Origin: Ascidia mentula
Lineage: Eukaryota > Chordata > Ascidiacea > Phlebobranchia > Ascidiidae
NCBI GenBank assembly: GCA_947561715.1
Contig: OX387201.1
Span: forward strand, 17,932,001 to 17,996,000
Direction: 5' to 3'
DNA: 64,000 nucleotides
A program made the position numbers and the translations under genes. Positions within the stretch are counted from its first letter, which is position 1, and the number at the start of each line of letters is the position of its first letter. Positions 22,681 through 31,349 of the stretch are shown piece by piece. The notes under the pieces were generated by a model. It ran no database searches. It saw only the letters and a program-made list of their open reading frames with translations, and was not told the origin of the DNA.

Positions 22681-23040
22681 AAGCGTATGAAAGTCTTTCC
22701 CGAGACTGGCAAAATCGATGCATATGGCACACTGGCACACTTGCGTTCACATTACACAATGTGGTGCCATTACTTCTAGGGTTAAAATCTAATAGTTTAT
22801 AGAGATTTGAGGCCGAAAGGTTATTTTCCCTTTTCCAAAGCTGACATCACAGAAAAACGGATACCCCAATCGCTGGGATTTTTGTCATGAAATGGGCCAC
22901 GCCAAGGCAGAAGCATTCAAAAGAAATGATACAAGTGGCTGAAGACGCCATACGAAGCGCAGGCGCGAACAACGTGAAAAGGGTGCAAACGCGGCGAGAC
23001 CGGTGGGCGATCAACAACATCGGTTAAATGGCGCTTTCGA

Positions 23041-23279
23041 GACCCTATGGATGTCTCGTCGGATGGCAGACGAAACCGCGAGAAATTCAAACTTATGAGT
23101 AATAGAGGCAATATTGTTTTTATAGGGCAATTGTTTCGACCTCATTAGTGCAACTATGAGGTGACTTATACAAAGATTTTGACCGCTATATAGTCGGCAG
23201 CACTTTTTGATGTTGTGTGACGGAATTATTTCGGCAGCTTAGCAATTCGGCGGTTAGATGTTTTTGGGAGGCGATGTTA
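23041..23279. other. No gene seen
   Basis: Junction between the tandem repeats and the gypsy relic. On - at 23125-23150 there is CTAATGAGGTCGAAAC, which looks like a decayed hammerhead core but lacks the stems. Confidence 0.4.
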
Positions 23280-24087
23280 ACCCCCAATTAACCCTTCTAC
23301 CTAAATCGGTACTTTTCACAAAGCTGCTTCCCTAATTCTGATACTGCCCAGAACCCTGCAATAACGGCTCACCACAAAGCCAAAGTTACCCAGGCTGATT
23401 AAACTTATTGGACGTCGTGTCAAACTAAAAACGTTCAAAATTTCGCACAGCTGTTTGTGGTCGATACAGACGCGTCCGAAATCGCTGTAAGATTTCTTTT
23501 GTCACAGAAAGTGGGCGGTAAGGAGGTAATTGTCTACTGGAGTAGATCTCTAAACCGTGCCAAAAGAAACTATTCAACGAGGAGAAAAAAAGTTGCTTAC
23601 GGTAATATTTGAGACCGAACTGTATCGAAGCCATCTTCTAGGTCTGAGGTTTTTCTGCGAACAGATCATTCTTTCCCTCGTTGGTTATGACAGTCGAAGG
23701 AACATTACAGACAGTACGTACGTTTGGTGGAATATTTTCCGCGTTTGACTACGACATTCAACATAGACCGGGAAAAAATATCGTAACGCCGATGGGCTGC
23801 CACGTGTACACGACAGAAGTGTAAATTCTAACTTCCTATACAAGTTGACGACAGAAGCGGTCTTGGTGCAGGTGGTGGACATTAATAAAGCCTGTGAATG
23901 GCATAATACCGTGTACCGCCCCTTTAACTCGACATTGGTGATCGCTTTTCCATAGACTAAGGAAAGGTTTTGTACGTGGAAACTGATTTGTCGGTTGATA
24001 TTGTACTCAAAATAGTTCTCTCTCCAAGTTAAGGACAATGGGTTATGGTTGGCATCTAGATATTGTGAACACTCGGAAGTCGCCAGT
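23280..24087 (+). pseudogene. Ty3/gypsy pol relic (RNase H), left flank of the Polinton
   Basis: RNase H is visible around 23440-23600: LFVVDTDASEIAVRFLLSQ, VIVYWSRSLN, AKRNYSTRRKKVAYG. Further on, short pieces match the relic at 55640-55850, including GACATTGGTGATCGCT and CATCTAG followed by AAGTCGCC. The element stops abruptly at the Polinton terminus (24088) inside what would be the integrase zinc-binding region. The sequence resumes at 38924. Frameshifts and stops are present throughout. Confidence 0.75.
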
Positions 24088-24500
24088 AGTAAAGGGTGAC
24101 AGAGTAGAGAACGGGGAGAACTTCCTTCCTGTCTCTCTGCTACTCTTTCCGGTTAGGGAGACAGGAAAGAGTACTCTTTCTGTTCTCTTTCGTATGCATT
24201 TCAAAGGGGGACATGTGTCAGGGAGATACTCACAGTTACTCATGAGCCTTCCGGTCTTGATTGGGAGTAAAAATAAGATTCTCCTATTGTTTGTCTCTTT
24301 CCGGTGTCGCAATCGTGATTCTATTTTTATCTTGAGCGTCTGAACTTTGTTTGAGATGTCCTCGCCAAGGAATTCGAGGTCACACGCAGTTCACTGAGTG
24401 GTCGTGTGGCGTTTGTGACACTATCTGGTGGGTTGTTTCCTGAATTGGACCGTTATTTCTAATGATGACGTGGTCGATAAACGATCTTGTCAATCACTTG
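24088..24500 (+). repeat. Polinton left terminal inverted repeat
   Basis: About 413 bp, nearly identical to the reverse complement of 38491-38923. The difference is a handful of substitutions and an extra roughly 18 bp in the right copy near 38525-38545 (ATCAATCATGTCATCGCAAC). Sequence identity stops at CAATCACTTG on both sides. Confidence 0.9.
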
Positions 24501-24641
24501 AGTATAATCTCGCATACTCGGCGTTGCGGGTGAATTCCATTTGGTATAATTATGTGTGCATGGTGATTTGCCGCAATTCAACTGAAGCACTGGGCGGGAA
24601 ACGTTTGAGCGGTTGATTAGTTGCACGGATTGCTTTTCGCA

Positions 24642-25247
24642 ATGGAATTTGCTCACCCGTTTACATGTCTAATCTCCGGTCCAACTGGAAGTGGGAAGAC
24701 TTGTTTCGTCTCCCGTCTGATACAAGAGAATCTCATCGTGCCCCGCCCGGAGCGGATTATTTGGTACTACGATCAGTGGCAATCCGCGTATGAAAGTCTA
24801 CCCGATTCGATCGAGTTTGTTCACGGTGCGCCAACCTCTGTGGATACGGGCGTACGAACCCTCTTGATTCTCGACGACTTGATGTCCGAAAGCAGTAAAA
24901 TTGTCTCACGTTTGTTCACCCAGGGCAGTCATCATAAAGACACGAGTGTAATTTACATCGTTCAGAATCTTTTCCTGAAAGGCAGCGAGCATCGGACAAT
25001 CAGTTTGAACGCACACTATCTGGTGGTCTTTAAAAATCCCAGGGATTCGTCAAAGATAAACCACCTCGCCAAACAAGTATTTCCATCCCATGTTAGGGCC
25101 GTGCGAGACGCATATATGGATGCGACATCGGCCGCACATGGTTATTTGGTATTCGATTGTCGGCAAGAAACACCTGACAAGCTTCATCTGCGAACAGGGG
25201 TGTTCTGCGGTGAAACATCGTTCGCTTACGTTCCGAAGAACTTTTGA
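24642..25247 (+). CDS. A32-like genome-packaging ATPase (FtsK-HerA superfamily)
   Basis: 201 residues from ATG 24642. Walker A, SGPTGSGKT, is at about residues 12-20. Walker B, LLILDDLM, is near residue 74. A sensor-like IYIVQNLF follows near residue 104. This matches the short ATPases of Polintons and adenovirus-like capsid lineages, which power packaging of linear DNA into the capsid. It is the first gene after the left terminal repeat, and the next small gene starts 2 nt after its stop. Upstream TTG codons extend the frame, but the ATG fits the family length best. The frame is intact. Confidence in the family is high; packaging in this host is inferred. Confidence 0.92.
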   Translation: MEFAHPFTCLISGPTGSGKTCFVSRLIQENLIVPRPERIIWYYDQWQSAYESLPDSIEFVHGAPTSVDTGVRTLLILDDLMSESSKIVSRLFTQGSHHKDTSVIYIVQNLFLKGSEHRTISLNAHYLVVFKNPRDSSKINHLAKQVFPSHVRAVRDAYMDATSAAHGYLVFDCRQETPDKLHLRTGVFCGETSFAYVPKNF

Positions 25248-25248
25248 C

Positions 25249-25586
25249 ATGTCCCGTCGACTCGATAAACACGCGGCGGTTTTGAATACGCTGTGCAAAG
25301 CTGAGCCAAGAGTCGTGCGCGCGATCATAAAAGCGGCCGGCCCTGATTTGATGAAGTGTATTTGCGAGTGTAGCCATAACGTGCTAAGGGGTAACATTGA
25401 TTTAACCGAGCGCGACCGACAGAAGTTACTGCGGCACAAGAACGTTTTGCGCGAATTGGTCAAAAAAAGACGCCGGTGACGCGAAAACGCAAGTTGATTC
25501 AACGCGGAGGATTCCTGTCCGCACTGCTGGGACCTCTCATTGGAACAGTGGTCCCTGCTCTAGCGGGTTTATTCGCTCGGCGCTGA
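25249..25586 (+). pseudogene. Small basic Polinton protein with GGFL hydrophobic tail, split by a frame break
   Basis: The first part (25249-25479, 76 residues) starts MSRRLDKHAAVLNTLC and ends in a basic KKRRR. In the -1 frame the sequence continues through RKRKLIQRGGFLSALLG and an Ala/Val/Leu-rich stretch to a stop at 25584-25586. A run of seven A at 25462-25468 is the likely site of the frame change. In related Polintons, as I recall, both parts form one protein. The GGFL plus hydrophobic tail resembles the end of adenovirus pX-type core proteins, which is a weak likeness. A programmed or transcriptional slip at the A run cannot be excluded. A second, decayed copy is at 25895-26208. Confidence 0.55.
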
Positions 25587-25894
25587 TGGAATCTGTGCAA
25601 AAGCTTGAAGAGGCGGATAAACCAATGACGATGGTCGAGCGCAAGAACGACGATACGACTGACCGAAAAGCGTCTGTTGCGCACGTTTATTGAAAAGTAA
25701 AGTGACAACAGAGACATACGTCAAAAACGTTGTGGTTCATTGGAGACTTATGTGATACAACGAAGGTTCTTTAAAATTTGTTACACGATTTTAGGAACGT
25801 CATATTCTCCGCTCAAACAAAATTCTAGTCAGGCAAACAGCTCGCTTGACCACGCTAGGTCGTTCATGCGTGAATTGAAAGTCTTGTGGTTAAC
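25587..25894. other. Spacer created by an internal duplication
   Basis: The beginning (to about 25690) repeats a shortened form of the start of the 26210 gene (MESVQKL, then MTMVERKNDDTTDRK). The rest has no recognisable gene. The first copy therefore lost most of that gene by deletion. Confidence 0.6.
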
Positions 25895-26208
25895 ACGCGG
25901 CGGTTTTGAATACGATATGCAAAGCCAAACCAAGAGTCGTGCGCGCGTTCATAAAAGCGGCCGGCCCCGATTCGATGAAGTGTATTTCTGAGTGTAGCTA
26001 TAACGTGCTGAGGGTGACGTTGATTTGATCGAGCGCGATCAATAGAAGTTACTGCGGCACAAAAACGTTTTGCGCGAATTGTTCGAGAAAAAGACGCTGG
26101 TGACGCGGGAACGCAGTTGATTCAACGCGGGGGATTTCTGGCCGCACTCCTGGGGGTCTCTCATTGGAACAGTGGTCCTTGCTCTAGCGGGTTTATTCGC
26201 TCGGCGCT
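25895..26208 (+). repeat. Second, decayed copy of the small basic gene
   Basis: Aligns with 25273-25585 (GCGGCGGTTTTGAATACG, GCGGCACAAAAACGTTTTGC, TTGATTCAACGCGG). It carries in-frame stops and small indels. Together with 26210 onward it marks a tandem duplication of about 0.64 kb at this place in the Polinton. Confidence 0.75.
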
Positions 26209-26209
26209 G

Positions 26210-26848
26210 ATGGAATCTGTGCACAAGCTTGCTCTGATCGATCCAGCTGTTTTAAAGACAATGCGCGACAAGGCGCCAGCTTCGGCGTCACCAGTTGATC
26301 GCGTTTTATCGGAACTGGATCGTGAAATGCATGATCTCATTTACGACGCAAGGCCAGCCGAGGAAAAGGTCAAGTTGTACGGGCAAGCCCTGCAGCGCTA
26401 TCGGTTCCTCAGCGAAGAACAAGCGAATAAACCCATGAAAATGACGATCATCGAGCGCAAGAACGACGATACGACCGACCGAAAGGAGGCTATTGCGCAG
26501 CGCGTTGTCCGAGCTATGCCGAAAACACTAAAAGTTAAAGCCGAGTCATTGATTTCGTTTATTCGCGAAGCGTCCGGAATCGAATTTTTGCCATCGGGCG
26601 AACTTGTTTTGAAGGGCGAAAGCGTTGCTAATAGTAATATCGAGGATTTGATACATGGTGTGTTGCGCAAAAAATCTCCTCGAGGCCTGAAACCGATTGG
26701 CGAAGCTAAATTCATTGCAGCACTGAGTGATGCGAACGCGCCCAAAACGCTTTTGGCTAAAAGGGCTGCGCCGGTGCCGTCTACTTCACACATTCCACGT
26801 CGTCGGAGCGTTGTTCGTGAGTCGTTGTCGCGATGGCAAGAGATTTAA
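26210..26848 (+). CDS. Conserved Polinton protein of unknown function
   Basis: 212 residues from ATG 26210 (MESVHKLALIDPAVLK). It is charged and helix-rich, with a central KVKLYGQALQRYRFL and a C-terminal GELVLKGESVANSNIEDLIH followed by an Arg-rich segment. Proteins of this pattern sit between the packaging ATPase and the integrase in many animal Polintons, but I know of no proven role. Its last 16 nt overlap the integrase start, so the two are likely read from one transcript. A truncated repeat of its 5' part is at 25587-25690. An upstream in-frame extension covers the GGFL tail of the duplicated small gene and is probably not used. Confidence 0.7.
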   Translation: MESVHKLALIDPAVLKTMRDKAPASASPVDRVLSELDREMHDLIYDARPAEEKVKLYGQALQRYRFLSEEQANKPMKMTIIERKNDDTTDRKEAIAQRVVRAMPKTLKVKAESLISFIREASGIEFLPSGELVLKGESVANSNIEDLIHGVLRKKSPRGLKPIGEAKFIAALSDANAPKTLLAKRAAPVPSTSHIPRRRSVVRESLSRWQEI

Positions 26849-27879
26849 GCCGCGCTTACTACGATCCCGCGCACCCTGGCAGTCTTGGTGGTGTGAACCG
26901 GCTACGGACTGCTGTGGGTGCAAGCCATAAAACGGTGAAACGGTGGCAAGGCAGTCAAGATACATACACATTGCATAAGCCCCGTCGTAAACATTTTTTG
27001 CGTTCACGTGTCGTTGTGTCTGGAATCGATTCTTTGTGGCAAATAGATCTGGTCGAAGTACAGAAACTTGCTCGTGAAAATCGTGGTGTGCGATATTTAG
27101 TAACCATTATCGATGTATTCTCTAAATACGCTTGGGTGGTTTGCATTAAGCGAAAAACCGGTTCCAACCTAGTGTGGGCCGTCGATCGTGTGATTCATGC
27201 GAGCGGGCGGCGACCGGATCAACTGCAAACAGATGCGGGTCGCGAGTTTGTGAACAGTGTCTTTCAAAAGTGGCTTTCGAAGCGTAACATTCAATTTTAC
27301 ACGACGTACAATCAGGAAACGAAAGCGTCGGTGGTGGAACGCTTTAACCGCACACTGAAAGAGCGTTTGTGGCGCCACTTTACGCCCACGGGCAATAATA
27401 ATTTCACTGGCGCACTGCCGCGCATAGTGAAGAGTTACAATCGCAGTCATCATCGCAGCATCGGCATGAGTCCCGCAGAAGTCACTCACGCTAAAGAGGA
27501 GGAAGTTTGGAGTAATTTGTACGGCGAGCAAGCCTGCCCGGACACTTGCACATTGCCGGTCCGTGCACCTGTTCGCGTTGCTTCCGCTAGCGCACGCTTT
27601 AAAAAGGGCTACGTTCCCCAGTGGAGCCAAGAATTGTTTTTGGTTCATTCGCGACGCAGTGGACGCCCGCCCACTTACAAAGTGCGCGATTACAGCGGCG
27701 AGGTTATTCGGGGGACGTTCTACGAACAGGAGTTGCAACACAAACGTACCTTTGAGGTGGAGAAAGTCTTGCGAACCAGAAAAAGGCGTGGTGTCAAGCA
27801 GTATCTGGTGAAGTGGCGACATTACGGTGAGAAATTCAATTCCTGGATCGATGGACGATCGTTCCAGCACGGCGAATAG
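26833..27879 (+). CDS. Retrovirus-like integrase with C-terminal chromodomain
   Basis: 348 residues from ATG 26833. The DDE core has D72 (WQIDLVEV), D134 (LQTDAGREFV) and E169 (SVVERFNRTLKE), with 34 residues between the last two, as in rve-family integrases. The C terminus (about residues 309-344) is chromodomain-like: FEVEKVLRTRKRRG, QYLVKWRHY and SWID. In Polintons this enzyme joins the inverted termini to host DNA and makes a 6-bp duplication. The family usually has an N-terminal zinc-binding HHCC, which is not clear here. The frame is intact, so integration function may persist. Confidence 0.93.
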   Translation: MARDLSRAYYDPAHPGSLGGVNRLRTAVGASHKTVKRWQGSQDTYTLHKPRRKHFLRSRVVVSGIDSLWQIDLVEVQKLARENRGVRYLVTIIDVFSKYAWVVCIKRKTGSNLVWAVDRVIHASGRRPDQLQTDAGREFVNSVFQKWLSKRNIQFYTTYNQETKASVVERFNRTLKERLWRHFTPTGNNNFTGALPRIVKSYNRSHHRSIGMSPAEVTHAKEEEVWSNLYGEQACPDTCTLPVRAPVRVASASARFKKGYVPQWSQELFLVHSRRSGRPPTYKVRDYSGEVIRGTFYEQELQHKRTFEVEKVLRTRKRRGVKQYLVKWRHYGEKFNSWIDGRSFQHGE

Positions 27880-28105
27880 AAGCGAGTGGAGCTTTTTCGG
27901 CAAGGAAGCCCCACGGTCTGAAGTGGTCTTTGTATTCCAAATCGTCGTGATTTATTCGGTGATTGTGACGAGCTTGCTCAACTTAACGGTTGGAAGTCCT
28001 AGTCAAAGCCTGTGGACTACGCTGTTAGCAAGCTCCGTCGGTTACGTATTGCCCGCACCTAAGCTGAAAAAACGGCGCAATGTACGTGACCCTGCCATCG
28101 AATAA
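27851..28105 (+). CDS. Small Polinton membrane protein
   Basis: 84 residues from ATG 27851 (MDDRSSTANRSEW). Two hydrophobic segments are visible: VVFVFQIVVIYSVIVTSLL and LWTTLLASSVGYVLP, followed by a basic tail. The start lies inside the integrase 3' end (29-nt overlap), and its end overlaps the penton gene by 26 nt. This compact packing supports a real gene. Similar two-helix proteins with a GYVLP-like end occur at this spot in other Polintons. The function is unknown; a virion membrane or entry role is only a guess. Confidence 0.7.
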   Translation: MDDRSSTANRSEWSFFGKEAPRSEVVFVFQIVVIYSVIVTSLLNLTVGSPSQSLWTTLLASSVGYVLPAPKLKKRRNVRDPAIE

Positions 28106-28820
28106 TTCCGTGGACATCTTCCCGAACAATCGTCCGTCCGAATTTACAACAAAGCTACCCGCCGTTATTTCCCTGGACACTGGCGAGTGGGAAGTTAGCC
28201 TGAGCGAGATTATATTCCCGCATTCGTGGAATAATATTGGCGAATTCGAAGGCTGGTTTGACTTGGCGCAAGGTGGCAGCACGCAGCGCTACACGCTTAA
28301 TGCGGGCCATTATGAAACCGGGCGAATTTTAGTGCAACGAATGCGGAAAATGGAAGATTTCAAAATCAAACGCTTGACCGGTCACGGTCTGTTTACCTTC
28401 GATGAGACAACGCAACGCACTGGTGCGCACGTTCCAGAGGGTTTCGCGGTGACCCTCTCACCGAAACTGGCACACTTGTTGGGTTTCGAACGCGTCGAGC
28501 TGCCCCCGGGTCAGCATACGAGCGCGCGCCGATGCGACGTTTCCACCGATTACTCCGCAATATATGTTTATACGGTCATCATTCAACCTCGCGTGGTTGG
28601 AAACACGATGGCGCCGCTACTAGAAATAGTTCCGGCAGGCGACGGAATTGGCAAATTACACCGTGTGCGTTTCACGCGTTTGGCATATCATCCGGTTCGC
28701 ATTCGACATTTCGGCAAAATCCAAACGGCTTTATATGACGGTTTCGGCAAACTCATATCATTTGAACGTGGTAACGTGATCGTAACGCTACATTTCCGTA
28801 AGAAGCCGCTTCGCCTTTGA
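28080..28820 (+). CDS. Minor capsid (penton-like, single jelly-roll) protein
   Basis: 246 residues from ATG 28080. The N terminus MYVTLPSNNSVDIFPNN followed by GEWEVSLSEIIFPHSWNN is the hallmark of Polinton penton homologues. Those proteins occupy capsid five-fold vertices and are predicted to have one jelly-roll fold. The rest is beta-rich with no signal peptide. The start lies within the upstream membrane-protein gene, and the stop is 2 nt before the next start. No break is seen. The identification rests on family motifs and on position before the major capsid gene. Confidence 0.88.
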   Translation: MYVTLPSNNSVDIFPNNRPSEFTTKLPAVISLDTGEWEVSLSEIIFPHSWNNIGEFEGWFDLAQGGSTQRYTLNAGHYETGRILVQRMRKMEDFKIKRLTGHGLFTFDETTQRTGAHVPEGFAVTLSPKLAHLLGFERVELPPGQHTSARRCDVSTDYSAIYVYTVIIQPRVVGNTMAPLLEIVPAGDGIGKLHRVRFTRLAYHPVRIRHFGKIQTALYDGFGKLISFERGNVIVTLHFRKKPLRL

Positions 28821-28822
28821 AC

Positions 28823-29236
28823 ATGACTCATCACATACCGTATAACGCTGAGGCCGACTTTAGAGATTACGAGAACTATTATCACTGCCAGGCCGGCCGG
28901 GGCTTACCGCATTTCGCTGGCGCGCTTTCGATGCGCGGACATGGGCTCGGTAACCTGTTCGCCAGTTTAGGCCGCGCCGTGTTACCGGTGCTAAAATCAG
29001 GCGCGCGACAAGTGGGCAAGCAGTTTCTGGAATCAGGTGTCGGTTTTGCAAGTGACGTCATGGCCGGACATACTCCGCGAAAGGCGGCTATAAAGAGGTC
29101 GCGACAGGCGGCTCACAGGTTATTACCCACTGCGAGTCATAACTTGACGTTGCCACCTGGCGAACCGGCGAAGAAGCGGAAACGCAGGAAACCGGCAGGC
29201 AAACGCAAGCGCAACCGTGACGACATTTTCGCTTGA
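28823..29236 (+). CDS. Polinton core-like protein, Gly-rich with basic tail
   Basis: 137 residues from ATG 28823 (MTHHIPYNAEADFRD). A glycine-containing amphipathic middle (GHGLGNLFASLGRAVLPVL, KSGARQVGKQFLESG) is followed by a strongly basic C terminus with several KKRKRRK-like clusters. This layout is common for a gene placed between penton and major capsid in Polintons and adintoviruses, and it recalls adenovirus core or pVI-type proteins. DNA binding by the basic tail is likely; membrane action of the middle is speculative. The frame is intact. Confidence 0.75.
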   Translation: MTHHIPYNAEADFRDYENYYHCQAGRGLPHFAGALSMRGHGLGNLFASLGRAVLPVLKSGARQVGKQFLESGVGFASDVMAGHTPRKAAIKRSRQAAHRLLPTASHNLTLPPGEPAKKRKRRKPAGKRKRNRDDIFA

Positions 29237-29239
29237 GGG

Positions 29240-30541
29240 ATGGCGTTAATCAGTGAGCACTCGATGCGTTGTGCGAAAAGCGAATTGGATTTATTTACAC
29301 TGAAGCCGACGCAAACCAGCGTAAACTCATCGCTCTTTGTCGAACATTTACCCCTAGCTACGGTAACAGACGCGGGGCCGTATGATTTTTTGATCGCCGC
29401 GGACGGAGAGCATTACATTGACCTTAACGACACGTTGCTGTCGTGTACCGTTCGTATCACCAAAGCTGATGGCACAAATTTGGACGCGGACGCTCCAGTG
29501 GCACCGTCAAATTATTTCGCACACGCCTTGTTCAGTCAAATGGAACTGTCTCTCAACAATAAAACGGTGACGCCCTCCAGTAATAATTACGCTTACAAAT
29601 CGTACATCGAGACACTTTTATCATTTGGATCGGAAGCGAAGAATACACAACTGACCACATCGCTTTGGTATGGTGACGACGCAGGGCAGATGAACGCATT
29701 GACGCGAAGTAACAGTGGATTTCAAACCCGTCGCGCGATGGCGGCCGAGAGCCGTTCAATCGAAATGCTGTCTAAACTTCACGTCAGTTTATGTCAGCAG
29801 TCCAAGTACATCTTAAACGGCGTCAACATTCGCCTGCGTCTTACGCGCGGTAAGGACGAGTTTGCTGTGATGGCCGCCGCTGATGCGAATGTGAAAATCA
29901 ATGTGATGGATGTGCGATTATTCGTCCGCAAGGTCAAACTTAATGCGGCTGTAACTGTCGCGCACCAAAAGATTTTACAAGCCAATTCTGCCAAGTACGC
30001 GATGCGCCGATCGGAAGTTCGCGTTTTCACGGTCGCCGGCGGTAGTATGACCACGGTTTGCGACGCTCTAGTGACCGGTCAAATACCGGTCAGATGCGTG
30101 TTCGGGTTCGTCGACGCCGCGGCCTACAACGGGGCCTTTGACCGAAATCCCTTTGAGTTCAAACACATGAACATTACGTACCTAGCTTTGCACGTAGATG
30201 GTCGTATCTACCCCGCCACCGCATTTAAGCCCGATTTCCAAGGCGGTCATTACATAAGAAGCTATTTATCGCTTTTCACGGGTACCAATTCGCATTGTGA
30301 AAACCGGGGCAATTCCATATCGTATCGCTCGTACCCGCGCGGATACTGCTTGTTTTGTGTGGATTTGACACCTGACCACAGCGACCTTGCAACCTTCGAC
30401 CTCTGGCGTTCCGGTTCGGTGCGCTTGGAGGTGCGATTTAAAAACGCGCTCGCTGCGCCTGTAGCGATAATTGCATTTCTTGAATTCGACAATTTACTGA
30501 CTATCGATCTTTATCGCCACGTGGTGACGGATTTCGCTTGA
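29240..30541 (+). CDS. Major capsid protein (double jelly-roll)
   Basis: 433 residues from ATG 29240 (MALISEHSMRCAKSELDLF), 3 nt after the previous stop. Recognised by family features: SSLFVEHLPLATVTDAGPY near the N terminus, IDLNDTLLSCTVRITKADG, and HALFSQMELSLNNKTV, with a late ITYLALHVDGR. Polinton major capsid proteins form trimeric hexons with two jelly-rolls, like adenovirus hexon. There is no stop or frameshift, and length is as expected. Together with the penton, ATPase and protease it makes a full morphogenesis set, which suggests that virion assembly was under selection until recently. Confidence 0.92.
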   Translation: MALISEHSMRCAKSELDLFTLKPTQTSVNSSLFVEHLPLATVTDAGPYDFLIAADGEHYIDLNDTLLSCTVRITKADGTNLDADAPVAPSNYFAHALFSQMELSLNNKTVTPSSNNYAYKSYIETLLSFGSEAKNTQLTTSLWYGDDAGQMNALTRSNSGFQTRRAMAAESRSIEMLSKLHVSLCQQSKYILNGVNIRLRLTRGKDEFAVMAAADANVKINVMDVRLFVRKVKLNAAVTVAHQKILQANSAKYAMRRSEVRVFTVAGGSMTTVCDALVTGQIPVRCVFGFVDAAAYNGAFDRNPFEFKHMNITYLALHVDGRIYPATAFKPDFQGGHYIRSYLSLFTGTNSHCENRGNSISYRSYPRGYCLFCVDLTPDHSDLATFDLWRSGSVRLEVRFKNALAAPVAIIAFLEFDNLLTIDLYRHVVTDFA

Positions 30542-30543
30542 TA

Positions 30544-30996
30544 ATGGATGAGCTGCAAATCGGCGCCTTACTCTCACGTGACCCGGCGACAGAGCGTGTT
30601 TTTCACGGTGTCTTCGCACGAGACGAACTCGCTTCGTTACGTCATCGACCCCCTGCGTTGTATATTGTGAACAGCGATCTATCCAGTCCACCTGGAATAC
30701 ATTGGATTGCTTTTCATTTTGACGCTCTCGGTTATGGTGAAATGTTTGATACTTTCGCCAGACCACCGTACCTTCAGGAGTTTAGCGCTTTTTTAGAAGC
30801 CAACACTACAGTAAAGCCGTTTCGTTTCAATACGCGTGTTGTACAGCACCCATTATTCATCTCCTGCGGAGCGCACTGCATTTATTTCTCGGCATTACGC
30901 GCACGCGGCTTTAGCCTGCGGGAAATCGTGAATTTGTATTCAGATGATTTACGTGGTAGTGATTTGTTGGTGGAGAGATTTGTATCGGATTTGTGA
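30544..30996 (+). CDS. Adenain-like cysteine protease
   Basis: 150 residues from ATG 30544. The catalytic order of the adenovirus protease/Ulp1 clan is visible: H53 in GIHWIAFHFD, D69 in EMFDTF, Q101 in VVQHPLF and C108 in FISCGAHC. In this family the enzyme matures capsid and core proteins. The gene begins 2 nt after the major capsid stop and is the last in the rightward block. It converges with the leftward gene at 31350-32021 across an AT-rich spacer. The frame is intact and all catalytic residues are present. Confidence 0.9.
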   Translation: MDELQIGALLSRDPATERVFHGVFARDELASLRHRPPALYIVNSDLSSPPGIHWIAFHFDALGYGEMFDTFARPPYLQEFSAFLEANTTVKPFRFNTRVVQHPLFISCGAHCIYFSALRARGFSLREIVNLYSDDLRGSDLLVERFVSDL

Positions 30997-31169
30997 GTAA
31001 AAATACATGAATTATTTCTGGGTGTTTTGTGTCTGACAAGGGGCATTTTCTCTCTGTATTTTTTTATTCCACGCGGAAAAGACGACAAAACAACAAACAT
31101 CGGCACAAAAATCCCGCGACAAGGCGCAACACATTCTGCGACGATAAAATACTCCGTTCTACAATGTAT

Positions 31170-31315
31170 CGGTTTCCCCCCCCTATAAAAAAAACTTTAT
31201 TAAATTTAATTCAATTTAAATTAAAAATTTATTTAAATTTTTAAAATTTTATTAAATTTAATTCAAATTAAAAATTTATTTAAATTTAAAAAAAAAAAAA
31301 AAACTTACCGGGTTG
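31170..31315. terminator. AT-rich spacer between convergent Polinton genes
   Basis: Nearly pure A/T with two copies of a roughly 75-bp block (TTATTAAATTTAATTCAA...) and a run of 16 or so A. It lies between the protease (+) and the 31350 gene (-). It probably holds the 3' ends and poly(A) signals for both directions, which is an inference. Confidence 0.4.
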
Positions 31316-31349
31316 AAATCGGGGCCGGGGGAGGGTCTTAAATACAAAA

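Larger units (their letters stand above)
19430..23040 (+). repeat. Long tandem repeat, unit 3 (truncated)
   Basis: Collinear with unit 2 from its anchor to the minisatellite. At about 22680 it jumps to sequence matching 19130-19440 (CCCGAGACTGGCAAAATCG, ATGGCACACT, GGCGATCAACAACATCGG). The hammerhead, the open frame and the second module are therefore absent, by deletion or recombination between repeats. Confidence 0.7.

Noticed and set aside
22355..22802. Open frames of 110-140 codons near 22.4-22.8 kb.
   Set aside because: They are produced by the 20-bp minisatellite, which is open in several frames; the proteins are repetitive and lack a start context.
23125..23155. CTAATGAGGTCGAAAC on the minus strand as a hammerhead core.
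   Set aside because: Core mutated, stem II too short and no closing stems.
27169..27903. A 244-codon open frame opposite the integrase.
   Set aside because: It is the antisense of a GC-rich coding gene with strong family motifs; no domain is seen in the antisense protein.
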